From positions 1,240,001-1,304,000 of the forward strand of contig SRSI01000046.1 in NCBI GenBank assembly GCA_005656395.1: a stretch of DNA of 64,000 bases. Direction: 5' to 3'. The position numbers were made by a program, and so were the translations under genes. Shown here piece by piece: positions 10,619 through 21,334 of this stretch. Source of the DNA: Strongyloides papillosus (taxonomy: Eukaryota; Nematoda; Chromadorea; Rhabditida; Strongyloididae). Position 1 is the first letter of the stretch. The number at the start of each line of letters is the position of its first letter. The notes beneath the pieces are model-generated. The model worked only from the letters and a program-made list of their open reading frames with translations, had not been told where the DNA came from and made no database searches.

Positions 10619-11617
10619 ATGACACAAAATACTTCAAAGGATAAAAAAACTGTAAACAATGATGCTAATAATAATTTTGATGAGAAATCATTAGATCTTA
10701 TCACCTGTGAATCAGATGCTTCAATAAGTCTTCGTGATGCTTTAGCCAAGAATGATATTGTTATACGTGATAAAATACTTGGATCAGGATGCTTTTCTAA
10801 AGTCAAATATGGCTTCTCAAAAAAAGAAGATAAATTTGTTGCTATTAAACAAATTGACCTTCGTCAAAAAACAGATTTTGTTAACAAATTTTTACCAAGA
10901 GAATTAAAAATTGTCAAAATCTTAGATCATCCAAACATCGTTAAATGTTATGATATTGTTCAATCACCTGGATATGTAAGTATTATAGAAGAATATGTGG
11001 AGAATGGAGATTTATTACATAAAATTAAGAAGGAGAAACGCCTTTGTAATTCGGAGTCACAATTTTTACTGCGACAATTAATCGAAGCATTACGATATTT
11101 AAATTTACTTGAAATCGTACATCGTGATTTGAAATGTGAAAATATATTTCTCGATCGTTATGGTAATATAAAACTAGGAGACTTTGGATTTGCACGCCAC
11201 CTTCCCGCTGGTGTGACATCAAAAACTTTTTGTGGTTCCAAAGCATATGTAGCTTTAGAGATTCTCCGTGCAACAATATATACAGGTCAAGGAGTTGACA
11301 TCTGGAGTACAGGAGTTATTCTTTATATTATGCTTACTGGATGCATGCCGTTTAGAGATTCAAAACCTAGAGAAATGATATATTATCAAATGAAAAGGAA
11401 AATTATTTATCCAGCCTCTGCTAATGTATCGGATGATGCAAAAAATTTAATATATGAAATGTTAAATCCTGATCCAAGTTCGAGATACAATTGTGGACAA
11501 ATTCTTGATCATCCATGGATGAAAAATGTAAAGTATGAATTTAGAGGACCAAGTAAAGAAGCACAAAATATAAATCTATCTGAAAGCTCTCATACTGATG
11601 AGGTGGAACAAGACTAA
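10619..11617 (+). CDS. testis-specific serine/threonine kinase (TSSK-like)
   Basis: Single exon, 332 aa. Kinase motifs are in order: glycine loop LGSGCFSKVKYG (54-65), VAIK lysine 77, HRDLKCEN (168-175) and DFGFAR (188-193). FLPRELKIVKILDHPNIVK and the CGSKAY activation segment are typical of TSSKs, which act in spermatids. An oddity is that the usual APE after the activation loop reads ALE (212-214), which would loosen the salt bridge stabilising the C-lobe; catalytic residues are kept, so the kinase may still be active. An Asn/Asp-rich 45-residue N-terminal stretch precedes the domain. The intronless structure fits male germline kinases that often arise by retroposition. Confidence 0.85.
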   Translation: MTQNTSKDKKTVNNDANNNFDEKSLDLITCESDASISLRDALAKNDIVIRDKILGSGCFSKVKYGFSKKEDKFVAIKQIDLRQKTDFVNKFLPRELKIVKILDHPNIVKCYDIVQSPGYVSIIEEYVENGDLLHKIKKEKRLCNSESQFLLRQLIEALRYLNLLEIVHRDLKCENIFLDRYGNIKLGDFGFARHLPAGVTSKTFCGSKAYVALEILRATIYTGQGVDIWSTGVILYIMLTGCMPFRDSKPREMIYYQMKRKIIYPASANVSDDAKNLIYEMLNPDPSSRYNCGQILDHPWMKNVKYEFRGPSKEAQNINLSESSHTDEVEQD

Positions 11618-11877
11618 TTATTCATGATTTCTTATTTATTTTAGTTTTTTTTTTCGTATATATAAATATACATTTATTAACTGTAAATGTGAAATTTATT
11701 GTTAAAATTAAATAAAATTTATTGATAAAATCTTTTTTGAATATAATATATAAATTTGCCTTTTTTTAAAAAATTTAAAAAGTAAAAATATAATAAATGA
11801 ATATAAATAAGAGGTTTTTGATTATATAGTACTATTGTAAATTTCAAAGTGTTGTCATCTTAATCAAGAACATTATA

Positions 11878-12945
11878 ATGCTCTTTTATAATGTTATTAT
11901 ATTTCTTAATATATGGCGTATATCAATTGTTATACTAACAACACTTATTATTCCATTAATATTATGTGGAGGTAAAAAAAAGGATGCAAAGGGACAACGC
12001 AAAAAAGCAGCATCAGGGAAAAAAATAACAAAAGCTGTTAGTAAACAAAAGACTCTTTCTGATGCTAAGAAGAAGGCTAATGCTAACGATACAAAAGGTG
12101 CCTCAGTTAAAGAAGATCCTAAAGCAAAGAGTAAGAAGAAAGATGGTAAAGATGAACCCGAAAAGAAGGAGAGCGGTGAAAAGAAAGTGGAAAATAATGA
12201 TAAAAATACACCAAACACTAAAAAGGAGGCAGATACTAAACCTAAATTTGAGATTAATAATGTTACTGCTAAGGAAATAAATGTTAAAACTGAAAAGACA
12301 CAATTGAGTGCCAAAGCTAAAGCTCCTCCAGGTGAATCTAATTTTAAAATTCCTGAAGTTGCCAAAAAAGTAGATGCAAAAGATCCACAATATCAAACAT
12401 TATGCGGTTTAATTAATGATGATTTGTTTGGTAAAGAGAAAGATAATAAGAAAAAATCACAAAAGAAGAAGGGTATTAATATTCGTGCTCCAACAGAAGT
12501 CAAAGGAGCAGAAGGTGCTGATCCTCAATACCAAACGCTTGCTGGTCTATTGAACGACTTATTCCAAGATGATAAAAATCAACCAAAGAAGGATGATAAA
12601 GATGATAAGAAGGATAAAAAAGATGGTGGTAAGAAGAATGATAAAGAAGATGGTGGTAAGAAAGATAATAAAGAAGATGGTGGTAAGAAGGACAATAAGG
12701 AAGATGGTGGTAAGAAGGATAATAAGGAAGATGGTGGTAAGAAGGATGATAAAGAAGATTCTAAAAATGATTCCAAAAAAGAAGTTTCTAAAAATGGATC
12801 CAAAAAAGATGGGAAAGTAGAGGAATCTAAACAAGAAGATAAAAATGATGAAAAGAAAGATGGTAAAGATGATGAAAAAAAGGATAGCAAAGTAGAGGAA
12901 TCCAAACAGGACGATAAAAATGACGAAAAGAAAGAGGACAAATAA
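11878..12945 (+). CDS. lysine-rich repeat protein with N-terminal hydrophobic segment
   Basis: Single exon, 355 aa. The first 31 residues (MLFYNVIIFLNIWRISIVIL...) form a hydrophobic segment ending ILCGG, either a signal peptide or a membrane anchor. The rest is extremely rich in Lys, Asp, Glu and Gly. A motif DPQYQTL-x-GL-x-ND-x-LF appears twice, at about residues 169 and 215, each followed by basic linkers. A 9-residue unit, DGGKKDNKE and variants, repeats five times. No enzyme domain is visible. The duplicated DPQYQTL motif is the only likely folded or binding element. Overlapping frames in this repeat are shadows. Function is unknown; secreted or ER-luminal is possible if the leader is cleaved. 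Confidence 0.7.
   Translation: MLFYNVIIFLNIWRISIVILTTLIIPLILCGGKKKDAKGQRKKAASGKKITKAVSKQKTLSDAKKKANANDTKGASVKEDPKAKSKKKDGKDEPEKKESGEKKVENNDKNTPNTKKEADTKPKFEINNVTAKEINVKTEKTQLSAKAKAPPGESNFKIPEVAKKVDAKDPQYQTLCGLINDDLFGKEKDNKKKSQKKKGINIRAPTEVKGAEGADPQYQTLAGLLNDLFQDDKNQPKKDDKDDKKDKKDGGKKNDKEDGGKKDNKEDGGKKDNKEDGGKKDNKEDGGKKDDKEDSKNDSKKEVSKNGSKKDGKVEESKQEDKNDEKKDGKDDEKKDSKVEESKQDDKNDEKKEDK
12622..12756 (+). repeat. 27-bp coding tandem repeat, five copies
   Basis: Five head-to-tail copies of a unit starting GATGGTGGTAAGAA encode DGGKKxxKE. Copies differ by a few third-position changes and N/D swaps, so the array is young but not identical. Copy number is likely to vary between individuals. Confidence 0.85.
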
Positions 12946-13447
12946 AGGTCTACCTAATTTTTTTAGAGTATATAAAATAAATGTTTTTAAAGGGAAAAAT
13001 ATTTTACATTCTTGCGTGTAACTTTTTTATAAGTAATCCTATATATAAATAAATATTTTTAAATGTAAAAAAATTCTTTAAAAAACTATTGGTATAATAA
13101 ACATATAATTTTTGGTGTTTTATTAGTTAGTTAAAAAAATTTATAAATTTAACGTTCTAAATTTTTCTCCGATTTTTGTAATTTATACACATAAATTAAT
13201 CAAATTGAAATAAATTTTTCTTAACGTAATGAAAATATATTAACTGACTAATAATTTGATTTTTCATATCTACTATTTTTAGAACAATTGATGATTTAAT
13301 AGTGGATTTTTAATGAGATCAGAAAGAAAAAATGCAGAGTTTATTTATTACCTACTACTCAACTATATTAGTATTATTAGTTTTACAAATGTTAATAAGT
13401 TAAACAAAAAATAATTTTAATTACAATTATTTTTTTTCTATTTATCA
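12946..13447. other. intergenic, no gene seen
   Basis: This AT-rich gap lies between convergent genes (lysine-rich protein on plus, Orai on minus). No convincing frame or RNA was seen. Confidence 0.6.
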
Positions 13448-14443
13448 TCAAACAATATGAATATTTCTTGTATTTTTAAAATCTCTTAAACTTTTATTTT
13501 CACTTTCCAATGATGGACTTGGGAAATCATGAACCGAAGAACCAGTACTTATACCACAGTCTCTTTTATGAAAATCTGATGAACTATTATCAACAAGGAT
13601 GTCTCTTTCAAAAGGGTCACTTTCCACGTCATGAACGTATTTCTCTATACCATCCATTTTTGAGTGTGCTCTTTCCATTGAATATCTCATCCTGTTTTTG
13701 TGTATTAAATATGAAAAAACTAAAAACAATACTAAAACTGGTGCTAACATTGCTGTTGTAATATAAGCAGCAGGTAAATAATTAACAGCATCAAACTTCA
13801 CAAAAAATATTACTCCTATTTCAACGAGGAATAACAAAAGACCAATACATGTTGAGAAGAGCCATGATAATTCAACATAAAAACTAGGAAAAAAATTTTT
13901 TTAATATAAAATAATGGAAAACATACTGCAATCTTCTATGAGGTGAATCTTTTGTACAACCATTTGCTTCGATATATGGAAGTAGGCATGTTGACATCAT
14001 TAAGGCAAGTAAATGAACAGATACAAGTAATGTCGTTACAACGGCTAGTACTATTAAGAGTGGTCTTGGTGTTTGTTCAGTATATTGAAGTTCAACTAAT
14101 GCTACCATTGCAAAACCGGCTAATAATGCACTCGTTCTACTGCTTGCTTTTAATTGTGCCCTACTAAGATCGTATGAATACTTTTCATGTATTGATAATT
14201 CTCCATAATGTCTAAAATTGATGATGAAATACCACATTTTTTTTAAATAAATTTTTAAATGATAAAAAATTAAACTAACTGTTTGTATAAAGCTTTTGCA
14301 TCCATATTAATTCCATGTTGTATTTTATTATTAGTATTACTATTATTGATGGCTTCAAGTAATAATTGCTGAAATAATTCAGAATCAATCTGAATTGTTT
14401 CTTTTTTTGATGAAGGTGATATATTTGTATCTTTTAATGACAT
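13448..14443 (-). CDS. orai-1: Orai, store-operated calcium channel pore subunit
   Basis: Minus exons 14443-14280, 14211-13927 and 13883-13448, 294 aa; GT-AG introns 14212-14279 and 13884-13926. Start [15 protein letters not shown]. The hallmark first segment [20 protein letters not shown] is followed by VALVE, giving E95 in the place of human Orai1 E106 (selectivity filter) and R80 in the place of R91. Further hallmarks are [37 protein letters not shown] and [20 protein letters not shown], four membrane helices in all. Orai opens when STIM senses empty ER calcium stores. In C. elegans, Orai and STIM act in gonad sheath and intestine. The C-terminal tail is Ser/Asp-rich. Confidence 0.95.
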
Positions 14444-15598
14444 ATTTAAATGAAAAAAAATTGATATGATAAAGGAACTTTTTTAAATTAAATACAGTAC
14501 ATTTAGATAAAAATATATGATTTTGAAGAGTGTTTATATTGTATTTATTTACTATTTGATTAAATTTCTAATACTATAAAATTTCTATGATGCATAAAAA
14601 ATCTTTATATTCTCTATTCTTTAAAATTTCTTCTTTTTTTCTAAAATATTTGATAAGAATTAAATATTACATACAAATAAAAAGAAACTATATAGTAAAG
14701 TAATGGTTTGTGACGGAAAATCAATAGAAGAAAAAACTGACATGATCTTAGAACATAACGATAAATTGTATATCGAGTATAGCAATTATTGATATTAATT
14801 GAATAGGTAAAGTATTTAAAATATTTAAGATTCTAGATGTATCTATTAAGAATATTTAAAAGCCTTGGAATAGCGTAATATTAAGTTAATTGAAATATAA
14901 CAAATAAAAGTAACATGAAGATTGTCTCAAACATTAATGATATATGATGATTTTAAATAATAAAAATATAGATAAGCACTTAAAAGAGTACAATATTTTA
15001 TAAACAAACATTATAGATTATTGCAATCTGTCACCAAGAAATTTTTATATAAAATATTTTTTTTTAAAATTAAAAATGATTGTTATTATAAAAACTATTG
15101 TTATTATTAATGATGAATAGAATTTACCGGTTATATATTTTTCTATATGTTTAATAAAGAAATATATCATATTATGTATGATTAATTGTTATAAAACTAT
15201 AAATATTGTAATAATCATGTGTTGATAATATGTTTCTTATTTTAATGAAGGTATATTATGGGGTAAAAATCGTGAAATCATCTCTTAATTATGGATATTT
15301 TAATATAATGTTAGTAAAAAAATAATAATAATTGGTTGAGAAATTAGAGAATTCAAAGTTTTATCAGTAAGTCGATATCCTTTATTTTTAGTATTAAAAG
15401 CAGCTTGGTGAATGATTTGGATAAAATATGAAAAAGATCAAAAACATTTGAATATTTGGTTACTATATGAATAGAATGATAAATTGATGGATAAATATTT
15501 ATAGCATGTTTTTTTATATCTTCTGATTTTGAAATAAAAAGATTACATATTTTTATTTACTACCCAATAATAATAATAATAAAATTTAATTAAAAATG
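14444..15598. other. intergenic, no gene seen
   Basis: An AT-rich stretch of about 1.15 kb between the start of Orai and the end of katanin p80, both minus. It presumably holds the Orai promoter and katanin 3' sequences. No frame of note was seen on either strand. Confidence 0.6.
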
Positions 15599-17703
15599 TT
15601 AATTAATATCCAACCCGCATTTATCTATAATTTCTTGAAAGTAACATTGTTGTTCTTTACTCATTCTTTCTTTTAAGAAAGATCCATTTAAAAAAAGTTG
15701 AAGAAGACGTTGATGACATGTAATAGAACGTTCCTTTCTTTCTGCCCCAACAACATCTCCACGAAAATTGTACTCTTCAGGTATGTTTAAATTTTCAAGA
15801 ATTATTGGCACATATTCTGTAACTATAAGTTTTAATGTTTCTAATCCTATGTCAATATTATCCTTATTTTGTGAAGATAATAAATTAGTAAGATGAGGTA
15901 TTGCTAATTCACAAGTTTGAAGTGACCATATAGATTCCATATTAAGGAGTTCGCGAAATACAATACCCATTGAATTTGTTTTTGAGAATGTCATACGTTG
16001 TGATAGTAATTTTTTTAATCCTCCATTTTTTATTAATGAAACAATTGTCTCAAGTTCACGTAACATTCCTTTATTTTCAGCTTCACATTTAGTTTGAATT
16101 GTTTGAAATTTAGACATTAATGTTGTTGAAGGCCCCTCCGTTGGAACAATTGGTGGGCGTGCTGTAACTTTTGGTTTACTTGGACTATCATTTATTTTAT
16201 TAATATTATTAGATGAACTTCTATTAATTGTTTTTTTGATAGATGTTGTTATTGAAACTTTAGGTGAAATTTTGTTTGGTATAGATGTGTTTGAGGAAGC
16301 TTGAGAAAGAGAATCCCTTTTTAAACTTGATATTGATTTTGAACGACTATCTTTTGTAATAATTGTATTTATTTTATTGGTACTACCCGAAATATTTAAT
16401 GAAGACTTAGGTACCGATGGTGTTCTAGGTTTCACATTTGTAATTGGAGATTTCGTTTTAATTATAACATCAGGAGATGGTTTTCTATGTGATGCTATTG
16501 ATGTAGTGCGACGTGTTTGAATTGGTGATGGTGAAATTCTTCGCAGTGTTTGTGCTTTATTAATATGAGGTGTATCTAAATCATTCATAGATAATGATTC
16601 TTTCATTATATCTCTTTCACTAATTGGTGGTGATGGTAAACTAGGTATTGAATTGAGTGATTCCTCATCTGGTGACAATAAATTATTGGTACTTTCTTCC
16701 TCTCCATTAACTGGGATAATAAGCTCATTTGAGTTTGGTGTAAATAAATTTAAAATAGAACAATTTTTAACAATAACATTTTTTTTCTCATCCCAATTCA
16801 GAATCATTACCTCACTTGTATCTAACGGATTAATTATGAAATCAAGTGTCTGTTGCATAGTACAACCTCCATTGATATTATCTATTAATGATATAACATT
16901 TATAATTTCGTAAGGCTCAAATGTCATTAATGTCAAATTTTTATCTGTAGCTGCAAAAACGTACTCTCCATTTAAATCAAATTGTATACCTCTTATTGGT
17001 GATTGAAAAGGAATTGATTGAGAGATACATTCCATCGTTTCAATGTCATAACACCTTAGTACTCTATCTGTACTACTTGTTAACATAACGTATTCAAAAG
17101 GATTAAAATAAAGAGATGTAATTAATGATGGAAGATTATTAGGAAAAAGAAGAACAATATGAAAATTGATAGTATCTAATAATATTAATTGATCTCCACC
17201 ACAAGCTAAAAGAGAGTCATCAGGAGAGAATGAAACACAATTAACAACTTTAGAAATTTTTCTTGAAAAAATACAAGCAGGATGTGATCGAATGTCCCAA
17301 ACATTTACCATTCCATCTTCTGATGAAGCTGAAGCCCATATATATGGTGATTTGTGATTTGGGGCAATTGAAGTAACAGGAAAATTATGTCCTGATAATG
17401 TTCGTTTAACTTTCTTTGATTCTATATCATATATTCTAATGACTTCTGTTGAATATGCAATAAATCGTGAGTCAAATGAAATAGATAATGCAGTTACGTC
17501 ATCGTTTGTCAAATATTCATGAGTACCATTTGTTTGTACTGAAGAATAATTTATTATTTGAAGGGGGTTTGATATTATAATTGAATTTGACACTGGAGCC
17601 AAAATACCATTAGTTATGTAGGAAGATTTTAAGTTTACAGAAACTATATAAATATTTTATTAATGCAAAAAAGATTAAAATGAAACTTACATAGATCATT
17701 CAT
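15599..17703 (-). CDS. katanin p80, WD40 regulatory subunit
   Basis: Minus exons 17703-17691 (13 bp) and 17643-15599, 685 aa. The tiny first exon gives MNDL and splices at T|TT; the next ATG-free stretch confirms that it is needed. The N-terminal half has a WD40 propeller (VNVWDIR, HNFPVTSI, VNCVSFSPDD, VLRCYDIETM). The middle is Ser/Pro/Lys-rich and probably disordered. The last about 160 residues match the con80 domain (MLRELETIVSLIKNGGLKKLL...LLNMESIW) that binds the p60 AAA ATPase. The complex severs microtubules in spindles, cilia and neurons. C. elegans MEI-2 is a short p80 relative without WD40, so a full WD40-con80 form in this worm is worth noting. Confidence 0.88.
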
Positions 17704-20700
17704 AATTCATTATATTATATTTTGTCAAATAAACACTTACCAAATCATATGACGAAAATAGTAAAGAATAACAAAATTGTCCCAAATATATATATGTATA
17801 TTTATGTATATATATTGTTTGTGAATGAATAATAAAATTTTTAACAATTTCCTTAAGAATATTCTTATCAAAATGAATGATAAAATGAAACGTTTGTATA
17901 TAAATATAATAGATAAAGAAAGTTGAATAAGAGTTCTGAAAATAAATAAAACAAATTTAAAATAGTGAGGTATAAGGAGAGGTAACTATAGATTTATTTA
18001 TACATTGTACCGATTATATATTAGTGATTTTACCTATATGAAATAATAGTTATTTAATTATATGAAAAATTTTGCTCTATCTATAGTATAATATTTATTT
18101 ATAGACAATCGTATTAAAGTAGAAAAAAATAATTTTCTAGTTACTTTTTTTAACATATCTATGAAATTTATCAAAAAAATTAACATAAATGTTTTTTTCA
18201 ATTATAGTAAAACTATTTTTAAGTATGAGTTATAAGTAAAAAAAGTAGTCTATTATTTTTTAAATTAACATTAATTTAAATAAACAGGAACATTAAATAT
18301 AAAGTTTTAATAGAAACATATTGTATAGTCTTTTGTTTTGGTAATATAAATGAAATCGAATTAAAGTTAAATATAAAACTTTTCTATAATATATTAGTAT
18401 GTTCAAAAAAAAGTTATTCTCAAGGGGGTTTTCTATGGTGAATGAAGTAGAATGAATAGCTATTTTGAAGATAAAATGTTACTATATAATATAGTATTTG
18501 TGAAAAAAGTAACACAACAGGTATTTTAAATGTTAAGAAGTAAAAAAAGATGTTAAGATAATTTATGTAATACAGCAATTCAACCAAAAAATTAATTAAT
18601 TTTAAATTATAAAAATTATTCACTACAAATTAATGTTTCCAATTCAGACTTTTTGGAACTCTTTATTTAATGAATATAAATTTATTTGGCTATAAAGACA
18701 ATAAAAAAATATATATTTTAATCCTTTTTTTGTCATATATGTTGATACCCTCTTTTAACGCTTCTCTTGGGAAGAATAGCCACGTCTTCAATCTTTTTTT
18801 TCGTTATCACATATTGTGATGTCACAGATTGTTTCGATGGAGCAAATACATTTGTATAAATACAAAAATTTATATTATTTTATAATTTTTAAAACCACAT
18901 ATATATTTACATGATTTAGTGATTGGTCAAATAATATTTAAAAGTATTAGTAGATTTATAACATTTGATGATCAAATTAAAAATGTATAAAATATTTCCT
19001 ACATATGTTGTTGGAAAACTTTAAAAAGTACAAGAATTAAGTATTAAGAATAGTAAATATCTTTAATGGTTTCTTCTAATATGATTGAGAAATGTATTGA
19101 GAAACTAATGCATTATAAATTTTAAGCCAAGTAGGTTGATTATAAAGATAAATCATTAGTACTCGTTACAGTAAAACTTATAAAAGTAGACGGAAAGTAA
19201 TTGTATAATTAAAATTTATATATCTACACAAAACTCTTTTAATAATCTTTCTTTTTGATCTCCTTTTGTTTCAAAATTTATGTTGATGGAATAAAAACAA
19301 GATTAACATTAAAATTATTTCAATTTTACTACATAAAATTCTACTATTTAAAAATATTTTACTTTAATTTATTTAATTTTTATTTCAATTATTGTGAAGA
19401 AATGAATAACAAAAGTTGTAAAATATTTATTTTGTATAATGTTAAATTTAATAATAAATTTTTAAACAAATTTTTAACAAGTTCCTCACAGACAAAATTT
19501 TTAGATTAAATGTAAAGAAAATATTTTTTTAGTGGTATATATAAAATACTTTAGTTGGAAACATAAAATAAATCAATAAAATAATGGGAAATAAATTATA
19601 AAATGGCGATTAAGTTATTATAAAGAAAAAGATAAGAAAAATTAGAATAATGACAACTTTTAAAAAATTGAATTGCTAACATTGGTAATTGAAAAAATAT
19701 TTAAACAATTTTATAATGTACATAATAGTCTTATTATCATTGATTTTTTTTCTCTAACACCATCTAATGGACCGTTCACTTTGATTGCAATTTACAACTC
19801 ATAAATAAGATTAAACTTTTATAAATATGAAGGATGTTTAAAAATTTTAACATTTGACAACATAATCACTTACAATAACAAAAACACTCAATAAGAACAA
19901 TAAATATAAATAATTTTTAAAGATAATAATGATAACAATTTTAAAGCATTTATTTTATGAAAAAAATCTTTTTTATTGTAGAAAAGCTTATCCTTTTTGT
20001 TTAGGATAATAAAGTAAAGAGACGAGGTAAATGGATATTACTGGTAAAATATTAAATTTCAACAATTATTTTTATATGTGTTGAATTTATTTTTAACTTT
20101 CATAAAAGTAATGTATACATTTTTTGTCTATTAGTAAAAAGAACAATATTTGAATAAATCAAATATTCATAATCATTTCTTTCTATCAATATTAAATGTA
20201 ATACAATAACTTTTTTAGATGTTAGAAAAGTATAGAGATTAAATATATGGATATAACATTATTAACTTCAAATTGTTCAAGGTTAAAATATAATTATTAT
20301 TAATAATTTCAAATAGAATTAATAAGCAACTATAAAAAATTTATATAGATTCAATATTAATAATATTTTTATACGAGTATAACAAATCCATTTTATTAAA
20401 TTATAATGAATTCCTATTTTCAAATAAAAATAAAATATTATAATAATATAAATTTTCTTTCATCAAAAATAATTTAAAATGGTAATTATAAGAAATATTA
20501 TAAAAAGTAATTCATTTCACTATAACTAAATACTACATCTATATAAAAAGGTCACACGATTAAAGAATTGCCAATACAGAAAAGCTATATTTATTGTTTA
20601 GAATGATTAATAGTATACTTTTGGCGTGAATAAAGATGGAATATAAATTATGAATACACAACATTGGCCACATCTCCTTTTCGTGAAATACTAACAGTTT

Positions 20701-21334
20701 TCGAGTAAGACACTTTTTATTTTAAATGATAATGAAATATTTGACTAATCCTATAACTATTCATTTAAACATATGTCTTTATTTACTATTAAAAAGGAAA
20801 TCATTTCTATTTTTATAGTTTAGTGATAATCATAACAACACCACGATCTGTTACAAGGTCATAATGACACCCAACAATATTTTAGATATTAAATAAATTA
20901 GCAATTTAGAAAATCATAAAAATTTTAATAGCAAGACGAAACTACTTATTCGAACATCTGTTCATTAATATGTAAAATTTACCACATTTAAAAAGTTTAA
21001 AGAAGTGAAAAAAAAAACAGGAAAGTGTTGAATTTGCAAAAAAAGATTATACGGATTTACTAGAAAAAAAATTAACTCGATCGTTTGATACTATCCATAT
21101 TTAAAAGTTTTATCTATTTTCCCTTTTAAATTTAAAATATTAAACGATCGAACGTATTCATAATTTCAATAGCTACTCTTTAAACCAAATATGTCATTAA
21201 GTATTCATAGAATGATAGAAAAAAACATATCTTTGCAAAATATTTTTATGCATAATTTAACTTTTTAGCAATTAAAAACTTGTTAAATATAAAAATAAAC
21301 AGGCGTTTGTAAAAATATAAAAAAAATGTTAGTC
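17704..21334. other. 3.6-kb AT-rich gene desert
   Basis: No supported gene was seen. The longest plus frame (19255-19509) is made of Phe/Tyr/Lys/Asn codons with no domain, as expected from AT-rich noise. A 10-bp inverted repeat, TCGATCGTTT at 21077-21086 and AAACGATCGA at 21142-21151, has a 55-bp loop. Confidence 0.55.

Noticed and set aside
12062..12941. Overlapping frames on both strands in the Lys-rich gene
   Set aside because: They are shadows of the repetitive A/G-rich coding sequence; only the 11878-12945 frame has a start, a leader and sensible motifs.
19255..19509. 84-aa plus frame in the desert
   Set aside because: Composition is only what AT-rich DNA gives; no start context, splice or domain.
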